Assembly: GCA_965215025.1 (NCBI GenBank)
Contig: CBDCCV010000002.1
Span: 248,001-312,000, forward strand
Origin: CBDCCV01 sp965215025
GTDB lineage: Bacteria > Bacteroidota > Rhodothermia > Rhodothermales > Salinibacteraceae
DNA length: 64,000 bases
Reading direction: 5' to 3'
Below the pieces are notes generated by a model that was not told the DNA's origin, searched no databases, and saw nothing but the letters and a program-made list of their open reading frames with translations. The translations under genes and the position numbers were made by a program. This document shows, one piece after another, positions 17,044 through 25,776 of this stretch; position 1 is the first letter of the stretch, and each line of letters starts with the position of its first letter.

Positions 17044-18852
17044 TCAACGCTGGGCGTCCGGGCCGGAGGTGCGCGTGCCTTCGATGGAGACGGCCTCGCC
17101 GTCGGGCGTGGTGAGCGTGCCGTCGAGGCTGTCGCCGTCGAGCGTCACCTCGGCAGTGACGCGGCCGAACTGGCCCGCGTCGAAGGCGAAGGAAAGCTGG
17201 CTGCCGCTCAGCTCGACGTCTTCGAGGCGGGCCTCGTCCTGCCCCGCGCCGGTGATCGTGCCGGAGAGGTTGCCGGGCGATCCGGTGATGGTGAGCGTGC
17301 CGCTGATGGCGCCCTGCGGCGTCTCGACGGTGTAACTCCACGTGCCGACGGGGTTGGCCTCACCCTCGGCGCTGCCGGAGGCGGATTCGGCTTCGATTTC
17401 GAACTTCCGCCCATCTACAAAGACGTAGCGCACCTTGCTTTTCTCGTCGAAGTACGGCCCATCGGTGAGGACGAGGTTGGCAATCTTGCCTTCCTCGACC
17501 GTGCCGAGGCGGTTGGAGAGGTTGAGCAACGCGGCGGCGTCGGTGGTGAGGGCGGCGAGGGCGGCGTCTTCGGGGAGGCCGTTTTCGATCATAAGACGCA
17601 GGTTCTTGCGCAGGTCCTTCGGCTTGGCCTCGAGCGTGGTGAAGCCAAAGGCGAGGCCGGCCTCGTGCATCCGGGCGGCGGCCGAAAGGCAGTCCGTGCG
17701 GGCGAGGGCCTGGCGCGCGTGCAGGTTCTCTTCCTCGGCCTCGGCGTCCTCGTAGGAGCGCACGCGGAAGTCGCGCACGAAGAAGCTGCCGGGATCTTCG
17801 GGCGTGACGCTTTTGGTGGTGTCCGCGGCCGTGGTCACGGTGTCGGCCGGGGCGCCGCTAACGGTGACGGTGTCGGCGGCGGCCGTGTCGCGCTTGGCTT
17901 TAGGCTCCTCGGGAAGGTCGAGCGTGAGGAAGAGCTTGGCGTCGGCCTCGCGCAGGGCATCGAGCGTGCGGTAGGCTTGGGCGATGCCGGTGAGCGCCAT
18001 CGGGAAGCCGAGTTCGCGCTGGAGGTCGAGCGCACGGAAGATTTCGAGCGTGCCATCGGCCTGGAAAAAGGCCGTCTGCTCGCCCGTGGCGAGGGGGACG
18101 AAGGCCTCGTGGACGGGGTCCTGCGGCGGGCGCTCCAGGCCGCTCGGGTCGCTTTCGTACGCAGCCAGGACCTCGCTGCGGCGGGCGGCCTCGCGGTAAA
18201 GCTGGCGGATCGTGGCGATGACGGCCATCGGCGTGGAGGGGTAGACGACGTTGGGGTAGCCGCCGCGCGCGCCCTTGAACTGCATGAAGAGCGAGGCGTC
18301 GGGCACGAGCAACATCTCGGCCGGCGTCTCGCCGGCAAGCTGGACGATGGCGCCCTGCCCCGGTAAAAGCTCGCCGCGCGGCACCACGTGCGCCGTGGTA
18401 AAGCCGACCTCGCGCAGCGCCTCGACCGAGCTTTCCGAGGGGTCGAGCAGGGCGCGCGCCTGCCGGCCCGGCTGGATGCCGGCGCGGTCGGGCGGCGGGT
18501 TGCCGGGGTCCTCTACCTGTTCGGTTTCTCCCTCACCTTCTTGGGGGATGCCCGCGTGTGAGAGGCCGCTGACGAAGCCGGCGTACACCGTGAGCGAGTC
18601 CCCGCTGATGCGCTCGGCATCGAAGGGGATCTCTACGCCTTCGCCGACGGCCACGATCAGCCCATCGCGTACGACGACGGTGCCGCTTTCGATGACGCGC
18701 CCCGGCGCCTGCACGACGCGCGCGTTCTCGATGGCGAAGGTGCGCGTAACCTGCGGGATCTCGCTGTCTTGCGCAAAGAGCGAGGGCGCGAGCAAAACGG
18801 CCCACACAGCGAGAACGAGCCAAAGGCTGCAAAAACGAAAAGCTAAAACCAT
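17044..18852 (-). CDS. Exported amidohydrolase-like protein with C-terminal beta domain
   Basis: 602 residues from the ATG at 18852, chosen for its signal peptide (MVLAFRFCSLWLVLAVWAV); an upstream start at 18897 adds 15 residues. The amidohydrolase frame is visible (VRDGLIVAVGEG, then YAGFVSGLSHAG, and C-terminally LRLMIENGLPEDAALAALT and LGTVEEGKIANLVL). The D-x-H-x-H site reads S-G-L-S-H, so the first metal site is broken. From ~residue 495 comes an ~100-residue beta-rich domain (GTWSYTVETPQGAISGTLTI). It is similar in style to the repeated domain of the hydrolase at 41.7 kb. Transcribed first in the three-gene row. Confidence 0.75.
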   Translation of the reverse strand: MVLAFRFCSLWLVLAVWAVLLAPSLFAQDSEIPQVTRTFAIENARVVQAPGRVIESGTVVVRDGLIVAVGEGVEIPFDAERISGDSLTVYAGFVSGLSHAGIPQEGEGETEQVEDPGNPPPDRAGIQPGRQARALLDPSESSVEALREVGFTTAHVVPRGELLPGQGAIVQLAGETPAEMLLVPDASLFMQFKGARGGYPNVVYPSTPMAVIATIRQLYREAARRSEVLAAYESDPSGLERPPQDPVHEAFVPLATGEQTAFFQADGTLEIFRALDLQRELGFPMALTGIAQAYRTLDALREADAKLFLTLDLPEEPKAKRDTAAADTVTVSGAPADTVTTAADTTKSVTPEDPGSFFVRDFRVRSYEDAEAEEENLHARQALARTDCLSAAARMHEAGLAFGFTTLEAKPKDLRKNLRLMIENGLPEDAALAALTTDAAALLNLSNRLGTVEEGKIANLVLTDGPYFDEKSKVRYVFVDGRKFEIEAESASGSAEGEANPVGTWSYTVETPQGAISGTLTITGSPGNLSGTITGAGQDEARLEDVELSGSQLSFAFDAGQFGRVTAEVTLDGDSLDGTLTTPDGEAVSIEGTRTSGPDAQR

Positions 18853-19250
18853 AGATGTGAAACCGATAGGCCTGTTGACTGAACGAGTGGTACCCAAAGC
18901 TAAGAAGCGCGCACGCCATTTTCCTGGAAATCATGAGATGCGCCTGTGCTCCTTCAAGACCGACTCGTGGGTAGGAAAATGCGCCTCATCTATCAGACGC
19001 AAACCTGACAGTAAAAAGCATGTAACAAGATATTACGGTCTATCTATACCATCCACGTGTTAGTTGCCAAATTGAAGTCTTAGAACGGTCCTTTGTGCTT
19101 TATAGATGTTCCTGAAAACTACCTCATCTTTTGCTGTGCACTACGGGTAGAACATAATGAGAGTGCACATTCGCACACACACGGCAGAAACAAAACGGGC
19201 GAAAGTGTGCTACAATCTGTCCGTTCAAAACTACCAGCCTATCTATTGCC
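18853..19250. other. AT-rich intergenic islet
   Basis: About 400 bp without a gene. From ~18990 on it is clearly richer in A/T than the rest of the window. It holds an inverted repeat TGTGCACT (19135-19142) / AGTGCACA (19162-19169), a possible operator, and a TACAAT -10-like word at ~19210 before the antitoxin gene. The composition suggests acquired DNA. Confidence 0.5.
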
Positions 19251-19442
19251 ATGTACAGCACTCGCGGTATTGACGCCGTTGCTACCATCACGGAGCTTCG
19301 CTCCAACGCCTCCGAGCTTGTCGAGAACGCCAAAGAGATGGAGCGCGGCATCCTCATTCAGAAAAACAACAAGCCGTACGCTGTTTTAGTCAGCTACGAG
19401 TTGTACGGCAAACTAACCGGGAAGGAGAAGTCCAACTCGTAG
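19251..19442 (+). CDS. Phd/YefM-type antitoxin, no partner toxin seen
   Basis: 63 residues. The sequence GIDAVATITELRSNASELVEN followed by ILIQKNNKPYAVLVSYELY (split here) is the N-terminal DNA-binding/dimerisation part of the Phd/YefM antitoxin family, which represses its own promoter and neutralises a RelE- or Doc-type toxin. The length is short but complete for a compact member. No toxin ORF follows: the next gene is an ATPase on the other strand that ends 9 bp away. The upstream DNA is AT-rich. Either an orphan or the remnant of a lost toxin-antitoxin pair. Confidence 0.8.
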   Translation: MYSTRGIDAVATITELRSNASELVENAKEMERGILIQKNNKPYAVLVSYELYGKLTGKEKSNS

Positions 19443-19450
19443 GCAGATCG

Positions 19451-21319
19451 CTACACCCTGCGCTTGAGCGCTTCGACGCGCTGCACGATTTCGCGGCGGT
19501 CCATTGCGTCGTACGGCGCCGGCAGGAGCGCGCGGCTGGTGCACTCGAGCACGGAGGCCAGCGTCTGCAGCTCGATCTCTAAGGGGTAGTTGGGCGGCAC
19601 GAAATCGTCCACGACTTCTTGCAGAAGCTCCGGCGTGACGCGGCCGTCTTTTTGACCGGCGGCGCGGAAGGCCGCGCGCGTCAGGAGCGCTTCCATGTCC
19701 GCCCCGCTGAACGCGCGCTCGCCGTCGAGCAGGACCTTGGGCACGTCGTCCATCGGTACGGAGATGCCTTTGCGGCGCATGACGATCTCCAGAAGCTCCT
19801 CGCGGTCCTCGCGCGTGGCGGGGTAGAAGAGGGCGAGGTGCTCCTCGGCGCGGCCCTGGCGCTTGAGGTCTACCGGCATGAGGTCCGGCCGGGCGGTGAC
19901 GAGGAAGAAGAGGATGCGCCCGCGGTGGCTTGGCTCGCTCATAAAGGCGGCGATCTGCGCAAAGACGCGCTGCGACACGCCGGAGTCGCCGCCCGCGCCG
20001 GTGGAGCGGTCGCCGAGGGCGGCGTCGGCCTCGTCGATCATCACGGCCACGGGCGTCATCGCTTCCAAGAGGCCGAGGATTTTTTCGAGATTCCCCTCGG
20101 TGACGCCCTGCCACTGGCTGCGGAAGTTTTTGAGCTTCACCATCGGAATCCCGATCTCGCCGGCGAAGCACGTGATCAGGAACGTCTTCCCGGTGCCGAC
20201 GGGGCCGGAGACGAGGTAGCCCATCGGCAGGACGTCGGGGCGGCCGGCTTTGAGCGCGGCGGCGGCTTGGCGCAGATGCGCTTTCGCCTCGTGGTGGCCG
20301 GCCACCATGTCGAGGTCGAAGTCCGTCTCGACGAACTCGAGCATCCCGTACGCCTCGGCCTCGATGAACTCCTTTTTGCGCGCGGAGAGCGTCTCGAAGG
20401 TGAGGCGGGTGCGGTTTTCGAGAACGTCGGCCAGGAGCGTGCGCAGCTGCGTAAAGCTTAGGCCGGCGGTGTTCTGCGCGAGCGTGCGCGGGGGCACCTC
20501 GGAGTGCGCGTCGAAGGCGTCCTCCTGACCGCCGAGGTGCCAGTCCACGTAGCGCGCGCGGGCGGCCTCGTCGGGGAGCGAGAGGTGGACTTCGGCCGTG
20601 TACGGGCTTTGGATGAGCGGCTGGCTCAGGTCCGAGAGGTTCTCGGTGACGAGGCAGGCGGTGAAGTCCTTTTCGAGGAAGAGCGGGTCGTGCGACCACT
20701 TCTGCAAGAAGACGAGCGCGGCGCGGTCCTCGGCGGAGTACATCGAGGCCTCGGCCATGGGCGCGATGGTCTCGGCGTAGTCGAGGATGCAGGCGATGCG
20801 CTTGCCGTCGGCCAAGCGCAGGCGGAAGTAGTTCTCCAAAAGGGCGAAGACGCGCGTGGGGTCTTTGGGCAGCTTCCCGGCGTACTCGGTTCCGAAGATG
20901 GTGTCGTAGCCCGAGACGGCGCGGTTGAAGTCGCGCTGCGAGGCCTCGTCGGCAAAGTGGATGCCGGCGGAGCGGTCGTAGAAGACGATGAGGTCGCGCG
21001 CGGCGAAGAGGTCTTCGGTGAGGAACGCGCGCAGGGGGACGTAGCGGCGGCGCCCGCCCGGCCCCTCGGTGGGGACGAGGTCGCGCACGTTGCCGTAGAG
21101 GATGAACTGCGCGAGCGTCTTGGTGAAATACTTGCGCGCCAATTCTTTGGCCCAGGCGGGGTAGTGCGCCGTGTAGCGCTCGAAGGCGTTCTTCGGCGCG
21201 CTGGAGGAGAGGCTGAGCGTTTTGGCGCCGCCTTTCTTTCTCGGGTCGCGGCCGTTGCCGGGAGCGTCTTCGCGTTTGGCAGATGGCTTTGCGGCGTTCG
21301 GGTTTTGCTCTTCGGCCAT
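19451..21319 (-). CDS. AAA+ ATPase, Ycf46-like
   Basis: 622 residues. An N-terminal ~320-residue region resembles the degenerate first AAA domain of Ycf46-like proteins (YGNVRDLVP, IVFYDRSAGIHFA). It is followed by one active AAA module with Walker A GPVGTGKT near residue 370, Walker B AVMIDEADA near 425, and a sensor segment FFLVTARPDLMPVDLKRQGR. The C-terminal lid is FSGADMEALLTRAA. Cytosolic. The partner or substrate is unknown; FtsH-like relatives remodel proteins, but no protease or membrane domain is attached. The first 35 residues are disordered and charged. Confidence 0.85.
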   Translation of the reverse strand: MAEEQNPNAAKPSAKREDAPGNGRDPRKKGGAKTLSLSSSAPKNAFERYTAHYPAWAKELARKYFTKTLAQFILYGNVRDLVPTEGPGGRRRYVPLRAFLTEDLFAARDLIVFYDRSAGIHFADEASQRDFNRAVSGYDTIFGTEYAGKLPKDPTRVFALLENYFRLRLADGKRIACILDYAETIAPMAEASMYSAEDRAALVFLQKWSHDPLFLEKDFTACLVTENLSDLSQPLIQSPYTAEVHLSLPDEAARARYVDWHLGGQEDAFDAHSEVPPRTLAQNTAGLSFTQLRTLLADVLENRTRLTFETLSARKKEFIEAEAYGMLEFVETDFDLDMVAGHHEAKAHLRQAAAALKAGRPDVLPMGYLVSGPVGTGKTFLITCFAGEIGIPMVKLKNFRSQWQGVTEGNLEKILGLLEAMTPVAVMIDEADAALGDRSTGAGGDSGVSQRVFAQIAAFMSEPSHRGRILFFLVTARPDLMPVDLKRQGRAEEHLALFYPATREDREELLEIVMRRKGISVPMDDVPKVLLDGERAFSGADMEALLTRAAFRAAGQKDGRVTPELLQEVVDDFVPPNYPLEIELQTLASVLECTSRALLPAPYDAMDRREIVQRVEALKRRV

Positions 21320-21469
21320 GCCGGGAGGAGAATCGGGGGGTGGGGAGAAAAAAGCGCCTGCGTGCTGAACGGAGGATACCTTTCACGCACGCGCCGGTGC
21401 AAGGTGCCGCCGAACCCGCCCGCGCCGGCTTGGTCTAAAAGAGCGATCCCGAACCAAAAGCCTGGCTTC

Positions 21470-22042
21470 ATGGAAACCGACGTCCTCTACACCCTCGACG
21501 ACTACCTCGCCCTTGAAGCTAAAGCGTACGCTGAGGCCGAGGACGTGAAGCATGAGTTCGACGGCAGCCACGTCCACGCGATGGCCGGCGCGAGCGTAGA
21601 GCACGTTCTGACCACCGGCAACATCCACACGGCGCTCAACACGCGCCTCGCCGAGCGCCGCTGCCGCGTGATGCAGTCCGACCTGCGCGTGCGCCTCCCA
21701 AGCGGCCGGTACACGTACCCGGACGTCGCCGCGCTCTGCGCCGCGCCGGAGGTGACCGAGGAGAAGCCGCCCTCGCTCCTGAACCCCGAACTCGTCGTCG
21801 AGGTCGCCTCGTCGTCCACGGCGGAGAGGGACCGGACGTGGAAGCTGGAGGGCTACCTCCGGATCGAGAGCTTGCAGGAGTACTGGATCGTGGAGGTGGA
21901 CGCGCCGCGCCTCCAGCAGTACGCGCGCGCCGGCGAGGACTGGACCGTGCGCGTCCTCCACGGCCTCGATGCGCAGATTCAGAGCGAGAGCCTCGCGCTC
22001 GACATCCCCTTGCGCGAGATCTACCGCCTCGTCTTTGAGTAA
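21470..22042 (+). CDS. Uma2 family protein (PD-(D/E)xK fold)
   Basis: 190 residues from the ATG at 21470; an upstream extension of the frame is antisense to the ATPase gene. Family landmarks are YTLDDYLALE, VKHEFDG, YPDVAALC, LVVEVASSSTAERDR and EYWIVEVD, matching the Uma2/DUF820 family with its restriction-endonuclease-like core (Asp of PDV, Glu of VEV). Biological role unknown. These genes often occur in many scattered copies; a second one lies at 26.9 kb. Confidence 0.88.
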   Translation: METDVLYTLDDYLALEAKAYAEAEDVKHEFDGSHVHAMAGASVEHVLTTGNIHTALNTRLAERRCRVMQSDLRVRLPSGRYTYPDVAALCAAPEVTEEKPPSLLNPELVVEVASSSTAERDRTWKLEGYLRIESLQEYWIVEVDAPRLQQYARAGEDWTVRVLHGLDAQIQSESLALDIPLREIYRLVFE

Positions 22043-22126
22043 GGGGCTGCTTGCTTGCCGGGCCTGGCGCTTGGTCGGCAAAGCGGTGTAGGCGGGCTTC
22101 GCGTTCCGGCCTGCGCTTTTTTACAG

Positions 22127-22155
22127 TTTGGGAACGCGGGGCGTGCTACGTTTTG
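22127..22155 (+). promoter_or_regulatory. Candidate promoter for the PQQ-type dehydrogenase gene
   Basis: TTTG (22127-22130), 16 bp, then TACGTTTTG (22147-22155), close to the Bacteroidota -33/-7 pair, though the spacing is slightly short and the -7 is one base off. It lies ~140 bp before the gene in an otherwise empty gap. Confidence 0.35.
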
Positions 22156-22293
22156 GTAAACAGCGCGCCAGGCAGTGGGAGACTGCGCCTGGAGTCGCCC
22201 TTCCGACCTCCCCGAAGCCGGCACCCAAACCGCGCGAGCGGTCCGGCACGTGTGTTTTGGTGGCCTTGCCTTACCCTTTAGGAGGCCAAGATC

Positions 22294-24417
22294 ATGGTGC
22301 AGCAAGCACGTTCCCTCCCAGCTCCGCTCCGGCACGCCCTGCTCCTCGCGCTCGCCTTGCTGCTCGTCGTGGCCTGTGCGCCGGCGCGCTCGCAGGCGCA
22401 GGCGCCGCCGGAGGCCACCGAGACCGTCACCGTAGAGGTGCCCGAAAGTATGCGCTCGGCGCCGTTCGATGTGGAGCGCACGCTCCGCGTCCCCGAGGGC
22501 TTCGCCATCTCCGTCCACGCGCGCGTCGGCGGGGCGCGCTTTATGGCCGTGACGCCGGACGGGCACCTCCTCGTCTCGCACCCCGGCTCCGGGAAGGTCA
22601 AGCTCATCCGCGTGCGCGACAGCGGCGATCCGCTCGTCACCGACTTCGCCACGGGCCTCCAGCGCCCGCACGACATCGTCTTCCACACCATCGGCGAGAC
22701 GACGTACGTGTACATCGCCGAGAAAAACAAGATCGCCCGCTACACCTACGCGCCGGGCGACCTCACGGGGCAGAACCGCGAGGTGGTCCTCGACGGCCTC
22801 CCGGATGCGAGCCTGCCCGAGCTGAACGGGAGCTACGGCCACGAGCTGAAGAACATCGCCCTCGATGAGGACGACAACCTCTACGTCTCCATCGCCTCGA
22901 CGTGCAACGCCTGCGTCTCGGACACGGAGGCCGATCCCGTGCGCGGCGCCATCCACCAGTACACGGCCGATGGGCAGAACGGGCGGCTCTTCGCCGAGGG
23001 CATCCGCAACGCCGAGGGCCTCGCCTTCGTCCCCGGCACGGGCGAGCTGTGGGTCGTCGTCAACAACCGCGACAACATCGCCTACCCGTTCCACGACGAC
23101 TGGGACGGCGACGGGCAGGACGATTACGGCCGCGTGATGCAGAGCTACGTGGACAACCACCCGCCCGAGGAGTTCACGCGCGTTATCGACGGCGGCAACT
23201 ACGGATGGCCCTTCTGCAACCCCAACCCCGACACGGCCACGGGCTACGACGACATGCCCTTCAACCGCGACGTGCAGCTCAACGCCGACGGCAACCGCCT
23301 CGACTGCTCCACGGCCGACCGGATCACGCAGGGCATCCAGGCGCACTCCGCGCCGCTGGGCCTGACGTTTCTGCAAGGCACCGCCGCGCCGGAGCCGTAC
23401 CGCCAAGGCGCCGCCATCGGCTACCACGGCTCGTGGAATCGCGCCGACCGCACGGGCTACAAGGTGGCCTTCTTCCCGTGGACCGGCGGCGAGCCGGGCG
23501 ACGAGATGGACCTCGTGGCCGGGTGGCTGCACCCCAACGGCAGCCGCTGGGGCCGGCCCGTGGACGTGGCCGTCGGCCCCGAGGGCGACCTCTTCATCTC
23601 CGACGACAAGGCCGGCGCCATCTACAGGCTCACCTACGCGCCCGAAGATGCATCGGCGCTGCCCGCGGCCGGCCAGACGATCTGGCTCCAGTCGGAGGCC
23701 AATGGCAAGTACGTGGCCGCCAAGAGCGCCACCGCCCCGCTCATCGCCGACGGCAGCACGCTCGGCGGCAACGACAAGTACGAGGTCGTAGACGCCGGCA
23801 CAGGCGGCAGCGCCGTGTGCCTGCGCTCGGAGCGCACGAGCAAGTACGTGGCGGCGGAGCGGGCGGGCGCCGAGCCGCTCATCGCCAACCGTGGGCAGTG
23901 TCGCGGCTGGGAGCGGTTTGTGTTCGAGGGCGCGGGCGAGGGCAAGGTGGGCCTGCGCGCCTTGGTCAACGGCAAGTACGCCGCCGCGGAGAGCGCGGGC
24001 GACGAGCCGCTGATTGCCAACCGCGACTGGCTGCGCGGATGGGAGACGTTTTCCTGGGGCGTGGTCGAGGGCGGCAACGCACCGGCCACCGCCGCGCTCG
24101 AAGCCGAGCAGCAAAGCGCCGAGGCCGGGCTGCCCACCGTGTTCGCCCTCGAAGGCAACTACCCGAACCCGTTCTCCGGCCGCACCACCATCCGCTACGC
24201 GCTGCCCCTGGCGGCGGACGTGACGCTGGAGGTGTACGACGTCCTGGGCCGGCGCGTGGCCACGCCGCTGAGCGCCGAGCTGCAGCAGGCCGGGTTCAAG
24301 GAACTGGCGTTCGAGGCGCGCGGCCTCTCCAGCGGCGTCTACGTCGTGCGCCTGCGCGCCGAGGGCGCCTCCACCGGCGACTTCGCCGCCACTGCGAAGA
24401 TGACCGTAGTGAAATAG
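22294..24417 (+). CDS. PQQ-type sugar dehydrogenase-like protein with fascin-like domain and T9SS tail
   Basis: 707 residues. The start is fixed by a strong Shine-Dalgarno (TAGGAGG, ~9 bp upstream). The N-terminus is a signal peptide that also carries a lipobox-like VVAC (Cys28). Residues ~50-450 form a six-bladed beta-propeller of the soluble aldose/glucose dehydrogenase type (VPEGFAISVHAR, GLQRPHDIVFH, GSYGHELKNIAL, IDGGNYGWPFCNP, YHGSWNR). Residues ~455-600 hold fascin-like beta-trefoil repeats (NGKYVAAKSA, SKYVAAERAG, NGKYAAAESAG). The last ~80 residues (NYPNPFSGRTTIRYALP ... GVYVVRLRA) are a type A type IX secretion sorting domain. Probably a cell-surface or secreted oxidoreductase that binds a glycan or surface through the trefoil. 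Confidence 0.87.
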   Translation: MVQQARSLPAPLRHALLLALALLLVVACAPARSQAQAPPEATETVTVEVPESMRSAPFDVERTLRVPEGFAISVHARVGGARFMAVTPDGHLLVSHPGSGKVKLIRVRDSGDPLVTDFATGLQRPHDIVFHTIGETTYVYIAEKNKIARYTYAPGDLTGQNREVVLDGLPDASLPELNGSYGHELKNIALDEDDNLYVSIASTCNACVSDTEADPVRGAIHQYTADGQNGRLFAEGIRNAEGLAFVPGTGELWVVVNNRDNIAYPFHDDWDGDGQDDYGRVMQSYVDNHPPEEFTRVIDGGNYGWPFCNPNPDTATGYDDMPFNRDVQLNADGNRLDCSTADRITQGIQAHSAPLGLTFLQGTAAPEPYRQGAAIGYHGSWNRADRTGYKVAFFPWTGGEPGDEMDLVAGWLHPNGSRWGRPVDVAVGPEGDLFISDDKAGAIYRLTYAPEDASALPAAGQTIWLQSEANGKYVAAKSATAPLIADGSTLGGNDKYEVVDAGTGGSAVCLRSERTSKYVAAERAGAEPLIANRGQCRGWERFVFEGAGEGKVGLRALVNGKYAAAESAGDEPLIANRDWLRGWETFSWGVVEGGNAPATAALEAEQQSAEAGLPTVFALEGNYPNPFSGRTTIRYALPLAADVTLEVYDVLGRRVATPLSAELQQAGFKELAFEARGLSSGVYVVRLRAEGASTGDFAATAKMTVVK

Positions 24418-24471
24418 CGGCGGCACAACCAGCCGCCCGCTCCCAGCGCCCAATCGCCATCAGCAACGGAA

Positions 24472-24515
24472 AAGCGCGCACCCCGCCGCGAGGTAGGGTG
24501 CGCGCTTCTGCGTTC
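24472..24515. terminator. Hairpin downstream of the dehydrogenase gene
   Basis: A perfect 12-bp stem (AAGCGCGCACCC at 24472-24483 with its complement at 24496-24507), followed by a short T-containing tract. It lies between convergent genes. Confidence 0.75.
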
Positions 24516-24516
24516 A

Positions 24517-24556
24517 TAAGCGGCGGTCCGCCGTCGGCCGTCCGCCGTCGAAGAAA
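24517..24556. repeat. CCGTCGGCCGTC-type degenerate repeat
   Basis: A short stretch of CCGCCGTCGGCCGTCCGCC words directly before the aldolase stop. The same family makes inverted arms at 30.8 kb and 49.0 kb. Confidence 0.5.
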
Positions 24557-24557
24557 A

Positions 24558-25652
24558 CTACGCCACGGTGATCTCCTCGTCGAGGTAGACGTCCTGGATG
24601 GCGTTGAGGATCTCGATGCCCTCCTTCGTGGGCTTCTGGAACGCCTTGCGGCCGGAGATGAGGCCCATCCCGCCGGCGCGCTTGTTGATGACCGCCGTGC
24701 GCACGGCCTGCTGCGTGTCGTTCTTGCCCGAGCCGCCGCCCGAGTTGATCAGCCCGCAGCGGCCCATGTAGCCGTTCGCCACCTGGTAGCGCGTCATGTC
24801 GATGGGGTGATCCGAAGACAGCTCCGTGTAGATCCGCTCGTCGAGCTTGCCGTAGGAGGAGTCGCCCGTGTTGAGGGCCTTGTAACCGCCGTTCAAGGTG
24901 GGCTGCTTCTGCTTGATGATGTCGGCCTCGATGGTGGCGCCGAGGTGGTTGGCCTGCCCCGTGAGGTCGGCCGCCGCCTCGTAGTTTTTGCCGTTCATGC
25001 GGAAGGCCTCGTTGCGCACGTAGCACCACAGGATCGTGGCCATGCCCAGCTCGTGCGCCATCGAAAAAGCCTGGCTGATCTCCTGGATCTGCCGGCTCGA
25101 CTCCTCGGAGCCGAAGTACACCGTCGCCCCGATGGCCACGGCCCCCATGCCGACGGCGTCCTCCACCTGCGCGAAGAGGATCTGGTCGTACGAGTTCGGA
25201 TAGGAGAGCAGCTCGTTGTGGTTGATCTTAAGGATGAAGGGGATCTTGTGCGCGTACTTGCGCGCTACGGCGCCCATGACGCCGAACGTCGAGGCCACGG
25301 CGTTGCACCCGCCCTCGACGGCGAGTTCGACGATGCGCTCGGGGTCGAAGTACGCCGGATTCTTGGCGAAGGAGGCGCCGCCGGAGTGCTCCACGCCTTG
25401 GTCCACCGGGAGGATGGAAAGGTAGCCCGTGCCGCCGAGACGGCCGTGGTCGAAGAGCGCCTGCAAGGAGCGCAAGACGCCCGGCCGCCGGTCCGACAGG
25501 GTCCAGACGCGGTCCACGAAGTCCGGGCCGGGGAGGTGGAGCTGGTCTTTAGAGATCGTCTCGCAGGTGTGGCCGAGCAGGCTCTCGGCCTCGTCACCCA
25601 GGATGTCAGCCGTGCGCGAGGTGCGGGTGGATGTTGCGGTGACTTCAGCCAT
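24558..25652 (-). CDS. fbaB: Class I fructose-bisphosphate aldolase (DhnA/FbaB type)
   Basis: 364 residues from the ATG at 25652, favoured by a GGAGG ribosome site ~12 bp upstream and by a sensible N-terminus (MAEVTATSTRTSR). A longer frame to 25751 adds an unlikely leader. The protein matches the archaeal-type class I aldolases: GYLSILPVDQGVEHSGGASF near the N-terminus, ILKINHNELLSYP, GATVYFGSEES, and the C-terminal GLINSGGGSGKND and GLISGRKAFQKP segments that form the phosphate and Schiff-base region. Cytosolic glycolysis/gluconeogenesis. It fits the gluconeogenic need created by the glyoxylate shunt genes at 47-50 kb. Confidence 0.93.
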   Translation of the reverse strand: MAEVTATSTRTSRTADILGDEAESLLGHTCETISKDQLHLPGPDFVDRVWTLSDRRPGVLRSLQALFDHGRLGGTGYLSILPVDQGVEHSGGASFAKNPAYFDPERIVELAVEGGCNAVASTFGVMGAVARKYAHKIPFILKINHNELLSYPNSYDQILFAQVEDAVGMGAVAIGATVYFGSEESSRQIQEISQAFSMAHELGMATILWCYVRNEAFRMNGKNYEAAADLTGQANHLGATIEADIIKQKQPTLNGGYKALNTGDSSYGKLDERIYTELSSDHPIDMTRYQVANGYMGRCGLINSGGGSGKNDTQQAVRTAVINKRAGGMGLISGRKAFQKPTKEGIEILNAIQDVYLDEEITVA

Positions 25653-25776
25653 AATAGAAATGCCTCCGGTGCGCGTTGAAGGAAGAGGTTCGGAAATCGG
25701 TGCCGTCGCGGGCGGAAAAGGCAATATACAAAACGACCGGCTCCCGCTCACCCCGGCGGTTTGACGAAGATGCGAA

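Noticed and set aside
20504..21469. Long upstream extension of the first Uma2 frame
   Set aside because: It is the complement of the AAA ATPase gene; the Uma2 family begins at the ATG at 21470.
24558..25751. Longer aldolase start at 25751
   Set aside because: It adds 33 residues without family similarity, while the ATG at 25652 has a good ribosome binding site.
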